Source of the DNA: Brevibacillus daliensis
GTDB taxonomy: Bacteria > Bacillota > Bacilli > Brevibacillales > Brevibacillaceae
Direction of reading: 5' to 3'
Assembly (NCBI RefSeq): GCF_021245735.1
Contig: NZ_JAJISB010000045.1
Location: 1-47,951 of the forward strand
Length of the DNA: 47,951 nucleotides
Of this stretch, positions 35,183 through 44,057 are shown in pieces. A program made the position numbers and the translations under genes. How positions within the stretch are numbered: position 1 is the first letter of the stretch; each line of letters begins with the position of its first letter. The notes under the pieces were generated by a model. The model did no database searches, was not told the origin of the DNA, and was given only the letters and a program-made list of their open reading frames with translations.

Positions 35183-35656
35183 GTGTTTGGTAAAATTTTA
35201 GGAATTCCGAAAAAAATAATCTTATTTTTGCTCGCAGCAGTTATGATAATTGAAATAGCAATCATAGTATTCTTTGCAATGCAGTTAGCTAAAACGAATG
35301 AACAACTTTATTATTCTGACACAGTAGTGGTAAAGTATAATGATGGTACAGTAGTGAAAGTAAATGGCGAACCAAAATCAGACAATAGTATAGTTGTTCA
35401 ACAAAAGGGATCATTCAACCCCAATTTTGTTACCATTTTCAGTGCCTCATTTGGATTTATTGGACTGGCAATCTCAATGGGTGTTTTCTTAAAAGACTTA
35501 TTAAGCTATAAGAAAAAAGGAACTGAATAGCAGAACAATGAGAAACTTATACTATACGAGAAGGTAGATAAATTAGAAGCGGAAAATAGAACCTTGAAAC
35601 AAGATTTAGCTAATCTAAAGAAAAAGTTAGATAAAAAGAAAAGAAATAAAAAATAG
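35183..35656 (+). pseudogene. membrane protein with coiled-coil tail, split by an amber codon
   Basis: The first 115 codons (35183-35530) encode two hydrophobic helices (about 11-34 and 81-103) around a polar loop (VVVKYNDGTVVKVNGEPKSD). After TAG at 35528-35530 the same frame runs on for 41 codons (KVDKLEAENRTLKQDLANLK then a Lys-rich end), a clear coiled coil, to TAG at 35654. The original protein was probably about 157 residues. The 115-residue form may still be made. GTG start with GGTGA upstream. Confidence 0.55.
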
Positions 35657-35671
35657 AGACAGTTGATTGAA

Positions 35672-35794
35672 ATGTTCGGAGTTGGGAAGAAAGAATATCA
35701 GAGCCATGAAGTAAAGGATATGAATATTGAATAAATTGGTGTTTTTAAAACACTAGATGAAATTTATGAAGAAATTAAGAGACTGCAATTTTGA
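35672..35794 (+). pseudogene. small hypothetical gene with in-frame TAA
   Basis: ATG GVGKKEYQSHEVKDMNIE, TAA at 35732-35734, then in frame IGVFKTLDEIYEEIKRLQF and TGA. Reads as one 40-codon protein interrupted by a nonsense codon. Not recognised. Confidence 0.35.
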
Positions 35795-35817
35795 ATTAAA
35801 TAAAATACGCATTTCAT

Positions 35818-35867
35818 TGCCATTTAGTGGATCAACAAATCATTCACTAAATGGCATGTTTGTTTTT
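35818..35867 (+). terminator. Rho-independent terminator
   Basis: Twelve-bp stem (35818-35829 with 35845-35856), 15-nt loop, then TGTTTGTTTTT. Ends the plus-strand small-gene run before a change of direction. Confidence 0.8.
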
Positions 35868-35933
35868 CACTATTATTACTTTAAACTGTTGGCATTGGAT
35901 GAGATGCAAACAATTACTTAGTTAGTAGGAATG

Positions 35934-36578
35934 TCAAAAAAAGAGAGAAAATGATATTACCCTCCAACAGGGAACCGAAGGAGGAGTGAATTTGGCGAAT
36001 TCTTGGGCGGCTATAAAAAGGTTTTCTCGTTGTTGTAGGTATTGTTGAACCCATTTTTTATCGTTTGTCCTAAAGCGTGGATGTAAATTATTATAATACG
36101 AGCTTAAACCTTCTTCCCAATGTGGGTACCCAGTTTTAATTAAATTAATGAATTCCTGATTGCCACCTACGATTGCAAAATCATTCTGGCAGATAAATAA
36201 CCCCCATTTCCCTTTAGGTGAATAAAACACGTTTTCATAAAGAATAAGAGGATCAGTCGAACAATATTCTTCGTAAGTAGTAGTAACAGGAATTTTTCAA
36301 TGATTTTGTTCGGAAATTTGATCTATCGAATCTATTTCTACTTCAGAGATATAGAAATAGGTATCTCCCATGGAAATTGAAGTATTTTTTACAATGTGAA
36401 ATAAATCTTCGTCGATATAAAAACTAGGTTGGGGGTAAATAATAAAAGAAAGAGAATCATTTTATTGGAACATTTCCTCATAAGCGTCATTTCCTTTGAA
36501 AACACTCCTATAAATCTTCTCTATTTGATTAATTTCATTCTCGTCCTTTATATGTGTGATCTTGTTTGACAAGAACAT
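35934..36578 (-). pseudogene. probable immunity gene with two nonsense codons
   Basis: One continuous minus-strand frame of about 215 codons from ATG 36578 (MFLSNKITHIKDENEINQIE) to 35934, broken by TAA at 36462-36464 (after EEMFQ) and TGA at 36297-36299 (after SEQNH, before KIPVTTTYEEY). The C-terminal third reads FYSPKGKWGLFICQNDFAIV and HWEEGLSSYYNNLHPRF. It follows the polymorphic-toxin tail by 24 nt on the same strand, the standard immunity position. With two stops it cannot give full-length protein. Confidence 0.55.
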
Positions 36579-36602
36579 TTCCTCCCAACTAATATTCTTA
36601 TT

Positions 36603-36905
36603 TTAAAAATATTCAGCTATGAATTTTAACTTTCTTAAACCTTTTATTCCTCCAAAGGATAACGTTGGTTCACCAGACTTTGACCAACCTCGATATGTAA
36701 CTATAACCCCATCCCTTGTTTTACCAGTATAAGTTTCTTTTGGTCTTAATTCTATTGTGTCAGGATCTACTGAGTCTCTAAAAATCTTATATGCAGCATC
36801 ATCAGCATCTTTATCAGTTCTACCAATTCTAATAACTCTGATATCTGGTTGGTTAGCTTCATATGAATACTGAATTAATTCGGCAAGATCTTCCCGAGAC
36901 GTGAT
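36603..36905 (-). pseudogene. polymorphic toxin C-terminal domain, 5'-truncated
   Basis: About 98 codons: SREDLAELIQYSYEANQPDI then VIRIGRTDKDADDAAYKIFR and YTGKTRDGVIVTYRGWSKSG with a FGGIKGLRKLKFI end. The look of a polymorphic-toxin tip (short, basic, Gly-rich end) followed by a candidate immunity gene. At about 36905 the sequence changes into antisense mazF, so the large N-terminal delivery part is gone. Toxin class not recognised. Confidence 0.5.
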
Positions 36906-37267
36906 CAGTACAAGGTAGGCTACGTCCAGTGTTAGTAATACAAAATAATATTGGGAATAAGTTTTCTCCAACAACAATTGTTGCTTGCATTACAGGTAAG
37001 ATTCAGAAGACAAATTTACCAACACATGTTGAGATTAACGCAAAAGAAAATGGGCTGGAGAAAGATAGAGTAGTATTGATGGAACAATTGAGATGTATTG
37101 ATAAAACACGACTCATCGAAAAAGTGGCACACTTTGACGAAAAGACTATGGAACAGATTAACTATTCTATGATGGTTAATTTAGGGCTTATTGATAAAAA
37201 GGCTATGCATGGATTGCAGCCCTACCAAATTGCCACAAGTGGAGCAGAAAATATTATGGTCGTATAG
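36905..37267 (+). pseudogene. mazF: MazF/EndoA-type endoribonuclease lacking its first ~20 residues
   Basis: Reads QGRLRPVLVIQNNIGNKFSP then TTIVACITGKIQK, LPTHVEINAKENGLEKDRVV and LMEQLRCIDKTRLIEKV, very close to B. subtilis EndoA. The usual start (MIVKRGDVYFADLSPVVGSE) is missing: the homology begins at the join near 36905. A GTG at 36929 has no ribosome site. The C-terminus runs about 20 codons past the normal end (after LGLID), hinting at another join near 37195. No mazE antitoxin is nearby. Confidence 0.85.
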
Positions 37268-37423
37268 GAGTGGTTTTTGTGGTAGGAATTCTATTTTTTA
37301 CAATTACTCAATTATTCAATAAATAATAAAATCCTGGCTATCTTTTACGGGTGATATAATAGGACTATGGTGCCAAATAAAGTACGCACAGAATAAAACT
37401 ATGATTTTATTGGAGGAGAAACC

Positions 37424-38257
37424 ATGGAAATGAAACTGACAATACTTGTTGATAATAATACATTTATCGATCAATATTTTATTGCTGAACCTGCTTTTTC
37501 TGCATTTATTGAAGCTGATGGGAAAAGAATTCTATTTGATACGGGTTATTCGGATGCGGTTTTAAAAAATGCTCAAAAACTAGCCATTGATTTAAGAAAT
37601 CTTGATTTTATTGCCTTGTCACACGGTCATGTGGATCATACATGGGGGTTATTCCATTTAGTACAACTTCATTTTGAAGCGAGGTTGGAAAATCTACCTG
37701 TTAATTCACCAACAATTATTGCACATAAGCAAGCTTTCCAAAGCAAACTAGAGCCGAATATAGGGGAGATAGGCAGTATTATTAGCGAAAAAAAACTATC
37801 ACACCATTTTCGAATAAAGTTGTCGAGAGAACCTGTATGGATAACAGAAAATCTCGTGTTTTTAAGTACAATCCCTCGATACTTTGATTATGAAGGACAT
37901 GATACAATTGGCTTTTTAGAAGATGGAACACCAGACAATTTAATAGATGATAGCGCATTAGTTTATAAAATGAAAGAGGGTCTTATCATTATCGTTGGTT
38001 GTGCACATGCCGGTATCTGTAATATTGTCGAATATGCTAAAAAGATATGTGGCGATGACCGTATTGTTGATATTATAGGTGGTTTCCATTTACTACAAAC
38101 AGAGAAAAACCAATTAGATGAAACAGTAAATTATTTTAAGCAACTAAAACCTTTGACCATACATGCCTGTCATTGTACAGATTTACGAGCAAAAATAGCT
38201 CTTTCTAGGGTGACTTATTTACAGGAAGTTGGAGTAGGGTTAAAACTGAGCTATTGA
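37424..38257 (+). CDS. MBL-fold metallohydrolase
   Basis: 277 residues, metallo-beta-lactamase fold. ILFDTGYSD, then the metal motif SHGHVDH (HxHxDH), VGCAHAGI, GGFHLL and a final HACHCTD. Resembles the group related to methanopterin-pathway and 7,8-dihydropterin MBL proteins; substrate unknown. ATG with GGAGGAG upstream and a TATAAT box at about 37357. Intact, unlike most neighbours. Confidence 0.88.
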   Translation: MEMKLTILVDNNTFIDQYFIAEPAFSAFIEADGKRILFDTGYSDAVLKNAQKLAIDLRNLDFIALSHGHVDHTWGLFHLVQLHFEARLENLPVNSPTIIAHKQAFQSKLEPNIGEIGSIISEKKLSHHFRIKLSREPVWITENLVFLSTIPRYFDYEGHDTIGFLEDGTPDNLIDDSALVYKMKEGLIIIVGCAHAGICNIVEYAKKICGDDRIVDIIGGFHLLQTEKNQLDETVNYFKQLKPLTIHACHCTDLRAKIALSRVTYLQEVGVGLKLSY

Positions 38258-38412
38258 TATGATATTTGAGGAATGACCTTTAGGTAAACCACCTGTTATA
38301 GGCATGAAGCCAGCTTTATTCCCTGGACTTCTATAGAATTGGAGCACTCCAGCTTTAACGGCACTGCACAATATCTGAGTATCGGGAACCTGTTGTTCAC
38401 TGAAAATAATGT
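38240..38412 (-). pseudogene. unrecognised gene remnant
   Basis: Minus-strand frame, ending inside the MBL gene's 3' end, reads SEQQVPDTQILCSAVKAGVL then QFYRSPGNKAGFMPITGGLP and GHSSNI. Clearly protein-like but no start codon or ribosome site; family not recognised. Confidence 0.35.
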
Positions 38413-38543
38413 TGTAGATTAAGAAAATAAAGATATGGGCTAACTGTAGTCATTACGCTAACGGGCAGAAATGCTCAATAAAACTATTTTGGTTAAAGAG
38501 TAAGCGTGGTAAAATACGTTAACTGACCGGGGGAGGGAGAAAT

Positions 38544-39020
38544 ATGGATATATCTATCCGAAACGCTCATCAAGATGACTACGGGTCTTTGTTGTCTTTG
38601 TTCAGGCAGGTTCATGATCTACACGTTTTTGAAAGACCAGATTTGTATATAGAAAACCCAACTCCAGTCGGGAAAGAAATCTTCGAAAGCCAGCTAATTG
38701 ATGTCAAACAGCATATTTTTGTGGCTACCATAGGCTTAGAGATAATCGGAGTAGTTGTGACGAAGGAAGAAGACATAACTGAAAATTCATTTGTGAAAGC
38801 GAGAAAGATATTATTTGTAAATAGTTTGTGTGTTTCCGAAACGTACAGAAATAAGGGTGTTGGAAAGAGACTTATGCAATATGTTATTGATTTCGGGGAA
38901 AGTCTGAAGGTTGATAGTATTGAATTAGGGGTATCGGAGAAAAATGCTTCTGCAATTTTATTTTATGAATCAATCGGAATGACAACGAAGAGTAGAAGAA
39001 TGGAGCTTAGATTGAACTAA
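38544..39020 (+). CDS. GNAT family acetyltransferase
   Basis: 158 residues, single GNAT domain: ISIRNAHQDDYGSLLSLFRQ at the start, acetyl-CoA site CVSETYRNKGVGKRLMQYV (R/Q-x-x-G-x-G) and the EKNASAILFYESIGM end. ATG with GGGGGAGGGAG upstream. Substrate unknown. Intact. Confidence 0.9.
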   Translation: MDISIRNAHQDDYGSLLSLFRQVHDLHVFERPDLYIENPTPVGKEIFESQLIDVKQHIFVATIGLEIIGVVVTKEEDITENSFVKARKILFVNSLCVSETYRNKGVGKRLMQYVIDFGESLKVDSIELGVSEKNASAILFYESIGMTTKSRRMELRLN

Positions 39021-39156
39021 CGGAGATCGATAGCTTATAAAGGCAGCAGTAGTCCAGGAGTTTATTTTCATGTCTCTCTGGATGCAGATTTATTAGACTC
39101 CTTATTGCAAACTTATGACGAGGAACAAATGAAAAGATTTGAAAGGAAAATGATAT

Positions 39157-39459
39157 ATGGTAGCTATATATGCACGTACTGGAACACATGACACGGAGGC
39201 AATACAGCGACAAATTTCAAAATGTATATATGATGTTAAAGATGGTGATTTAATAATATTTTCAGATTGTGGAGTATCAGACTTGTCCGTTAATAAGCCT
39301 CGATTGAATCTTCTAATTGAGAAGGCAAAGTACGGAGAACTTAAGAAAGTAATTGTAGCTGACCATTCACATTTTTCTAGGAAACCACAAGAGGTTGCAA
39401 ATATTGTGAGCCAACTACATGAGACTGGAGTTGAAGTGGTTTTCGTTGAAGGTAAATAA
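39157..39459 (+). CDS. stand-alone serine-recombinase N-terminal domain lacking the catalytic serine
   Basis: 100 residues matching the resolvase catalytic fold: VAIYARTGTHDTEAIQRQI aligns with the YARVSTxxQ start, and VIVADHSHFSRKPQE with the (A)DRLSR block. The nucleophilic Ser of YARVS is replaced by Gly (YARTG), and DRLSR reads DHSHFSR. No DNA-binding C-terminal part follows. ATG with AAAGGA upstream. It may be a regulatory or DNA-structuring relic of a recombinase, or a decaying one. Confidence 0.7.
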   Translation: MVAIYARTGTHDTEAIQRQISKCIYDVKDGDLIIFSDCGVSDLSVNKPRLNLLIEKAKYGELKKVIVADHSHFSRKPQEVANIVSQLHETGVEVVFVEGK

Positions 39460-39488
39460 AACGGTGATTTAATTAGGGGGAAGATAAT

Positions 39489-39785
39489 ATGCAACTTATA
39501 AAAATTGGTCAAGGATATGAATTACCTGTTGGAGATTATTGTGGGATTAGAATTCAAGAAAATGGAATTCCTAAGTTTGAAGTGAGGTTATCTGGCACAG
39601 CAGCCGCCGTGATCAATGCGAATAAGAATATTTATGAAGAAGTATATGAATGGCTTGAGCAAATTGCTGAAAATATTTATAGTACTGGAGAAGTCACCAA
39701 ATTCGAAGTAATTAAAATTGATTCAACGCACATTAATGATAAGCAATATATAATAAAAAACTGGAAAAATCTGATCAAAGGGTAA
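39489..39785 (+). CDS. 98-residue hypothetical protein
   Basis: ATG with AGGGGGAAG upstream, 29 nt after the recombinase-like gene and so possibly co-transcribed. MQLIKIGQGYELPVGDYCGI then a helical middle (NIYEEVYEWLEQIAENIY). Not recognised. Confidence 0.6.
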   Translation: MQLIKIGQGYELPVGDYCGIRIQENGIPKFEVRLSGTAAAVINANKNIYEEVYEWLEQIAENIYSTGEVTKFEVIKIDSTHINDKQYIIKNWKNLIKG

Positions 39786-39813
39786 TTTGATCGGAAGGAC
39801 GGTCGAGAAAAAC

Positions 39814-40181
39814 TTGAAAATTGATCTTCAGTGGAGGACTAAGTTAGAAGAACTAACTAAACTTTCTACACTAGAATTGGACAGGAAACCTGGTATTTAA
39901 ATATGGATGCTAACAACGGTGAAATATACGTAGGGAGATTGTGTGGTAATGCCACACCCAAGAACGAAGAATGGAATAGACAAATTGCCTGTGTAGAAAA
40001 GTTACTAATTTATGCTCATGCACCAGCGTGTAACTCACAATTTATTAATAGGATTAATGAGAGCGACGTTGAAGATATACACGTTTATAACTGGGAAACT
40101 AATTGAAGTTTAATGCCAGAGGTGTCTGGGCGTAGGTGGTCAAGCATGATTGAGAATAATCCCTTTGTTTATTCGGGGTAA
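39814..40181 (+). pseudogene. broken gene, one frameshift and one in-frame stop
   Basis: Frame 1 from TTG 39814 gives KIDLQWRTKLEELTKLSTLE then DRKPGI and TAA at 39898. The next frame continues from there with YLNMDANNGEIYVG and EEWNRQIACVEKLLIYAHAP to TGA at 40104, after which the same frame reads SLMPEVSGRRWSSMIENNPF and ends at 40181. The three parts look like one protein of about 120 residues. GEIYVG plus the RQI..VEKLLIYAHAPACNS block recalls GIY-YIG-like proteins, but the match is weak. Confidence 0.5.
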
Positions 40182-40233
40182 AATGGGGATTTCAATTGAT
40201 TCAAATATTAATCATATAAGGGGTGGGTATAAG

Positions 40234-40746
40234 ATGAAATTGAATCCGGAAGGAAAAGAACTATTTTGGGAGATTTGTAAACAACTCAATGATTTGAAAT
40301 TTGTAGTGGATACAATGAAATTTGAAAGAGAGAGAGTTGAAAGTGTTCCTTTTTTATTTCCTTCCAAGATCCGAAGTGAGCATAGCACAAAAAATATACA
40401 CCTTCAAGTTGCAGCAGTCCAATATATTGGTGGAAGGAGTAGTTATGAAAAGAATTTAATAGCTGGAATCACTTTAAGAATTTATCTTGCCCCTTTTAGA
40501 GAATTAGGAATTGAGGACATTTTTGGAGTTGAAAATAGATTTCGTTCAACTTTAAAAGGATCAAGTAGAACACCCTATTATGACTATGTTTTTGACTGCA
40601 ATAACTACGATAAAGAAGATATTATTAAAGAATCTAGTAAGGCTTTAAGTAGCCTTAATGAAAAACTGTTAGACACTATCCCATATTATTCTACTTTACC
40701 AATAGAGAAAATTCCTGAGAGTATAATTACACTACCTAAGTATTAG
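40234..40746 (+). CDS. hypothetical protein, 170 residues
   Basis: ATG at 40234 with AGGGGTGGG upstream; an earlier in-frame start at 40150 has no ribosome site. Mixed alpha/beta composition, no signal or membrane segment. Not recognised. 37 nt before the DUF1643 gene, so possibly an operon. Confidence 0.65.
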   Translation: MKLNPEGKELFWEICKQLNDLKFVVDTMKFERERVESVPFLFPSKIRSEHSTKNIHLQVAAVQYIGGRSSYEKNLIAGITLRIYLAPFRELGIEDIFGVENRFRSTLKGSSRTPYYDYVFDCNNYDKEDIIKESSKALSSLNEKLLDTIPYYSTLPIEKIPESIITLPKY

Positions 40747-40783
40747 TCATAATGAAATGAGGGTTTTATGAGGAGGCATTGCA

Positions 40784-41314
40784 ATGTCAGATATGTGGGA
40801 TAAAATTGTAGCCAGAAATATTTGCGATGAAACTAAGCTACATCGGTACAATTTGTATAGAGAATGGGATGGAAACAAACCAAAAGCAACTATAATAATG
40901 TATAATCCTGCTAGATTGAACCCACATGCATTTAGACTTGGCTCAACGTTATCAAAGGTGTTTGAACATATTGAAGATAAGTTCGGAAGCATTGAGGTAG
41001 TCAATTTGTATCCAATGGTTAGCCCAAAAAAGGACGATATAAAGCACGATCGTTATTTTGATGAGTATAATTTTACCTTCATTCATGATGCAGTAGTAAA
41101 AGCAGACGAGGTAATATTATTTTGGGGTAATGATTCTGTTACAACCAAGAATGAAGATTTTCTCAACCTATTGCGAGACAATAATCATAAGTTGAAATGC
41201 TTTAGATTAACAAAATCAAAGCAGCCAGATTACATATTATCTCCAAATAAAGTTCTTCACACATTAAAAAAGTGCTATTTAAACAAGAATGGGAAATTTG
41301 AGATATTCCAATAA
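40784..41314 (+). CDS. DUF1643 family protein
   Basis: 176 residues. YREWDGNKPKATIIMYNPAR then RLGSTLSKV, IEVVNLYPMVSPKKDD and ADEVILFWGN follow the DUF1643 pattern (xxIMLNPS ... vvNLfa ... vxaWG). This small family is common in phages and mobile elements; its function is not known. ATG with AGGAGG upstream. Confidence 0.8.
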   Translation: MSDMWDKIVARNICDETKLHRYNLYREWDGNKPKATIIMYNPARLNPHAFRLGSTLSKVFEHIEDKFGSIEVVNLYPMVSPKKDDIKHDRYFDEYNFTFIHDAVVKADEVILFWGNDSVTTKNEDFLNLLRDNNHKLKCFRLTKSKQPDYILSPNKVLHTLKKCYLNKNGKFEIFQ

Positions 41315-41394
41315 AAGATTAGTTTTATAGTATGCAGTTCTACATTGCTATGTAATGAGTTAGTGATTTATAATCATTTCCATGAGGTGATTAC

Positions 41395-41979
41395 ATGTCA
41401 TTAACTGTAAAGATTTCCATTAAAGATGATAAAGGTAAAGCAGCAGAAATTGAGCTTCAAGAAACTGAGAATCTATCCAAATTAGTCATTATACAAAATG
41501 TATTTAATCTTTTTGGGATTGAAAGAGACATTTTAGATACTATAAAAGAATTTGATAAGATTGGTAAAGCATATAGCAATTTTTTTGAAGCAATGAAACA
41601 AGAGGAAGATAAAACTAAAACCGAACCTATTCAGAATAGTGAAGATATACGAGAGAAAATGATTGAAGGATTAACAAAGTTAGAAGAATCGAAAGAAGAA
41701 ACGAAAGAAGAAACGAAAGAAGAAACAGCAACAGATTACATAGAAACTGGCATAAAAATTGATAACAATGGTAAAAAAAGATTTAGATTGAGATATGAAT
41801 GTCCTATCTGTATGAATAAAGGAAATCATTATGTTTATGAAGGTTCAACTGAGACATGGTGCCATTCATGTAGTAGTAGAATGCCTATTAAAGCTACTCA
41901 CAAAGATGGATTTCCTAATAGAGATTCATTTGGGAACTTTTATAGGGCAGGAAACTACCATGATCATTTCTTAAAATAA
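41395..41979 (+). CDS. phage-like protein with Glu/Lys repeats and C-terminal zinc ribbon
   Basis: 194 residues. An N-terminal domain (about 1-65), a hinge made of ESKEETKEETKEETA (a 12-bp unit repeated about three times in the DNA), and a C-terminal zinc-finger pair CPICMNKGNHYVYEGSTETW then CHSC. ATG with GAGGTGA upstream. Looks like a phage nucleic-acid-binding or adaptor protein; not assigned. Confidence 0.65.
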   Translation: MSLTVKISIKDDKGKAAEIELQETENLSKLVIIQNVFNLFGIERDILDTIKEFDKIGKAYSNFFEAMKQEEDKTKTEPIQNSEDIREKMIEGLTKLEESKEETKEETKEETATDYIETGIKIDNNGKKRFRLRYECPICMNKGNHYVYEGSTETWCHSCSSRMPIKATHKDGFPNRDSFGNFYRAGNYHDHFLK

Positions 41980-42006
41980 TGTAATGAAATACATTAACAA
42001 TAAATA

Positions 42007-42040
42007 AGGGTGCTCATTTGAGCGCCCTATTATTCTTTCT
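42007..42040 (+). terminator. Rho-independent terminator
   Basis: Nine-bp stem AGGGTGCTC/GAGCGCCCT with one G-U pair (42007-42015 with 42020-42028), 4-nt loop, T-rich tail. Confidence 0.85.
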
Positions 42041-42181
42041 ACAGGCTTATTTTTGTGATTTATTGTAAATGGATATTATCTATTTTACTTATATAAGACA
42101 CATATTTTTAATTGCTTCGGTCTCAGAAAAGATATAGAATATGAATATACAAACGTACGTTCCTGAAAAGTGGGAGAGTAC

Positions 42182-42583
42182 ATGATGATTTTCGATTTAT
42201 GTGAATACAGAAATAACTTGGTTAGTATTTTCGGACAAATAAAAGTAGGGGTTGATGATTCAGAATTTAGTATTCTTTCTCCTATACTGAATAAAAATAT
42301 ATCAATACATTTAACTAATGGCGAAAAACTCAGTCTTGAAATTATGAATATTGAGAGTGAAAAAATTCAATCAGAATGCGATGATTACAACTTTTATAGT
42401 TTAAATATTCATGTCAAACTTATTTTGAGTAATAGAAGTGAGATAGAAGAGGAAGATCCCATTACATGTGCTTACTGGATGCTCTCAAATCTGAATATGG
42501 ATTTAGCGTTTATTGACTTACATTTTGCTACGCATGAGCACAGTTTTAAAGTCTATTCTTCTTCGATAGAATATACTAAATAA
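42182..42583 (+). CDS. hypothetical protein, 133 residues
   Basis: Start ATG at 42182 or 42185, after GGGAGAG. Acidic; a middle ISIHLTNGEKLSLEIMNIES followed by a C-terminal half (ITCAYWMLSNLNMDLAFIDL). Not recognised. Lies just before the promoter of the DGQHR/recombinase-like pair. Confidence 0.55.
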   Translation: MMIFDLCEYRNNLVSIFGQIKVGVDDSEFSILSPILNKNISIHLTNGEKLSLEIMNIESEKIQSECDDYNFYSLNIHVKLILSNRSEIEEEDPITCAYWMLSNLNMDLAFIDLHFATHEHSFKVYSSSIEYTK

Positions 42584-42595
42584 AATTATATAATA

Positions 42596-42623
42596 TTGTA
42601 ATGATCGCCTTGCATGGTATACT
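42596..42623 (+). promoter_or_regulatory. promoter of the DGQHR / repressor-like pair
   Basis: TTGTAA (42596-42601), 16-bp spacer, TATACT (42618-42623), giving a leader of about 65 nt before the ATG. The leader is AT-rich with repeated AATA steps. Confidence 0.45.
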
Positions 42624-42695
42624 AACAGTAGTGATACCTATAATTGTTTAATAAAGAATAATAGTAAGATATGTATATGGTAGGGAGTTGGAAAA

Positions 42696-44057
42696 ATGCA
42701 AACAGGGATAACTAGAGAAATGATTGAGTCAGTTGTATCAGAAGCATTTTCTCTTGAAATACACTCAAATAGAAAAAAAGTAAACCAACTAAAAAAATTT
42801 ATGTCAGAGTTTGGAATAGGTCTTGCAGATACTCAAAGAATTATTAGTAATAAGACTCCACTAGAAAACATTAGTGACAGTGTATTATGCTTGTTGCTCT
42901 TAGGTTTATCTAAAACTATTGATGATTATGATTTGAAAATTAAAAGTAATCCAATGAATTATTTTACTGAAAATGAAATTAAGGAAGCAAAATTACAAGA
43001 CTTTTCATCTAGTGATCCAGATATATTGCCCTATACTTTTGAAAATGTTACACAATTTGAGTTAGACGATTATGATACTTCAATACATGCACAACAACTT
43101 CTTACATTAATAGAAGGGAATATTATTCAATATAACTTTGACACTCAACGTGAAGCTAAGATTCTTAAATCTAGCAAAACTCCAACCGGAATCATTAGAG
43201 TTCCTAAGCTAAACGAGAAATCAGTAAAAGAAATGACTGATTTAATTATAGAAGGAAAATTATTTAGAACAGTAATTACTTTTAATGCTCGTTTGAATTC
43301 GTCAGATACTGGACAGGAACTCATTTATGACACAAAGAATAGAACCCTAACTGTAACTGAAGGTACTAAATTGGATTGTTTAGATGGATTTCATCGATTA
43401 ACCGCAACAATTAACGCCTTAAAGATTAATCCAGGAATTAAAATGACTTTTGGCTTAAGAGTAGTTAATTACAGTACGAAAAAAGCACAAAGTCTATTCT
43501 CGCAAATTAATACATTTACCAGTCAAAGTATATCTAGACTTGCTGAAATGCGTCAAAGTCAGTCTTCTTATGTTGTTAAACAACTGCGAGAAGAGTGTAT
43601 TATTGGTGATAAAATATCATCAAGTGATGTTTTAGTTAATGATCAGCTAGTTAGTTTTAATGTGCTTGATTCGGTAATTGACGAAGTTTTTAATCCAGAA
43701 AATATTATTGAGGCAAAAAAAGCAGTAGAGTATTTGAAAGAAGCGTTTGATGCTATTGCACTAGGATATCCTGAAGAATTTGTTACGAATATACTTCAGA
43801 CTAAGAAAAAAACATTGATTAATTCAAATCAGATGTTTTATGCGTATGTGATAATGGCAAAGCGCTTGAAAGATAAAGATCTTCCTGCTAATGATATTTT
43901 GAAGTTTGTAGAACAAGTAGATTTTTCTAGGGATAATCAACTATGGGAAGACTTGGGTATATTAGATGCGAAAAAGAATATTACCACTAATCCAAAGAAC
44001 AAAATAAAAAAATATTTTAGAAATTTGATTTTCAAAGAGGAGATTGATCATGTCTAA
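42696..44057 (+). CDS. DGQHR-domain (DndB/ParB-like) protein
   Basis: 453 residues. The centre carries IIRVPKLNEKSVKEMTDLII then LDCLDGFHRLTATINALK, the DGQHR motif in the variant DGFHR, and FGLRVVNYSTKKAQSLFSQI then NTFTSQS. This is the fold of DndB-type proteins and ParB-like domains. DndB represses DNA-phosphorothioate genes, but no dnd genes are here. Its last 8 nt overlap the next gene, a tyrosine-recombinase-like protein, so the pair works as a unit. In SPbeta a large gene (yopQ) precedes the MrpR/YopR repressor in the same way; equivalence is a hypothesis. Confidence 0.7.
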   Translation: MQTGITREMIESVVSEAFSLEIHSNRKKVNQLKKFMSEFGIGLADTQRIISNKTPLENISDSVLCLLLLGLSKTIDDYDLKIKSNPMNYFTENEIKEAKLQDFSSSDPDILPYTFENVTQFELDDYDTSIHAQQLLTLIEGNIIQYNFDTQREAKILKSSKTPTGIIRVPKLNEKSVKEMTDLIIEGKLFRTVITFNARLNSSDTGQELIYDTKNRTLTVTEGTKLDCLDGFHRLTATINALKINPGIKMTFGLRVVNYSTKKAQSLFSQINTFTSQSISRLAEMRQSQSSYVVKQLREECIIGDKISSSDVLVNDQLVSFNVLDSVIDEVFNPENIIEAKKAVEYLKEAFDAIALGYPEEFVTNILQTKKKTLINSNQMFYAYVIMAKRLKDKDLPANDILKFVEQVDFSRDNQLWEDLGILDAKKNITTNPKNKIKKYFRNLIFKEEIDHV

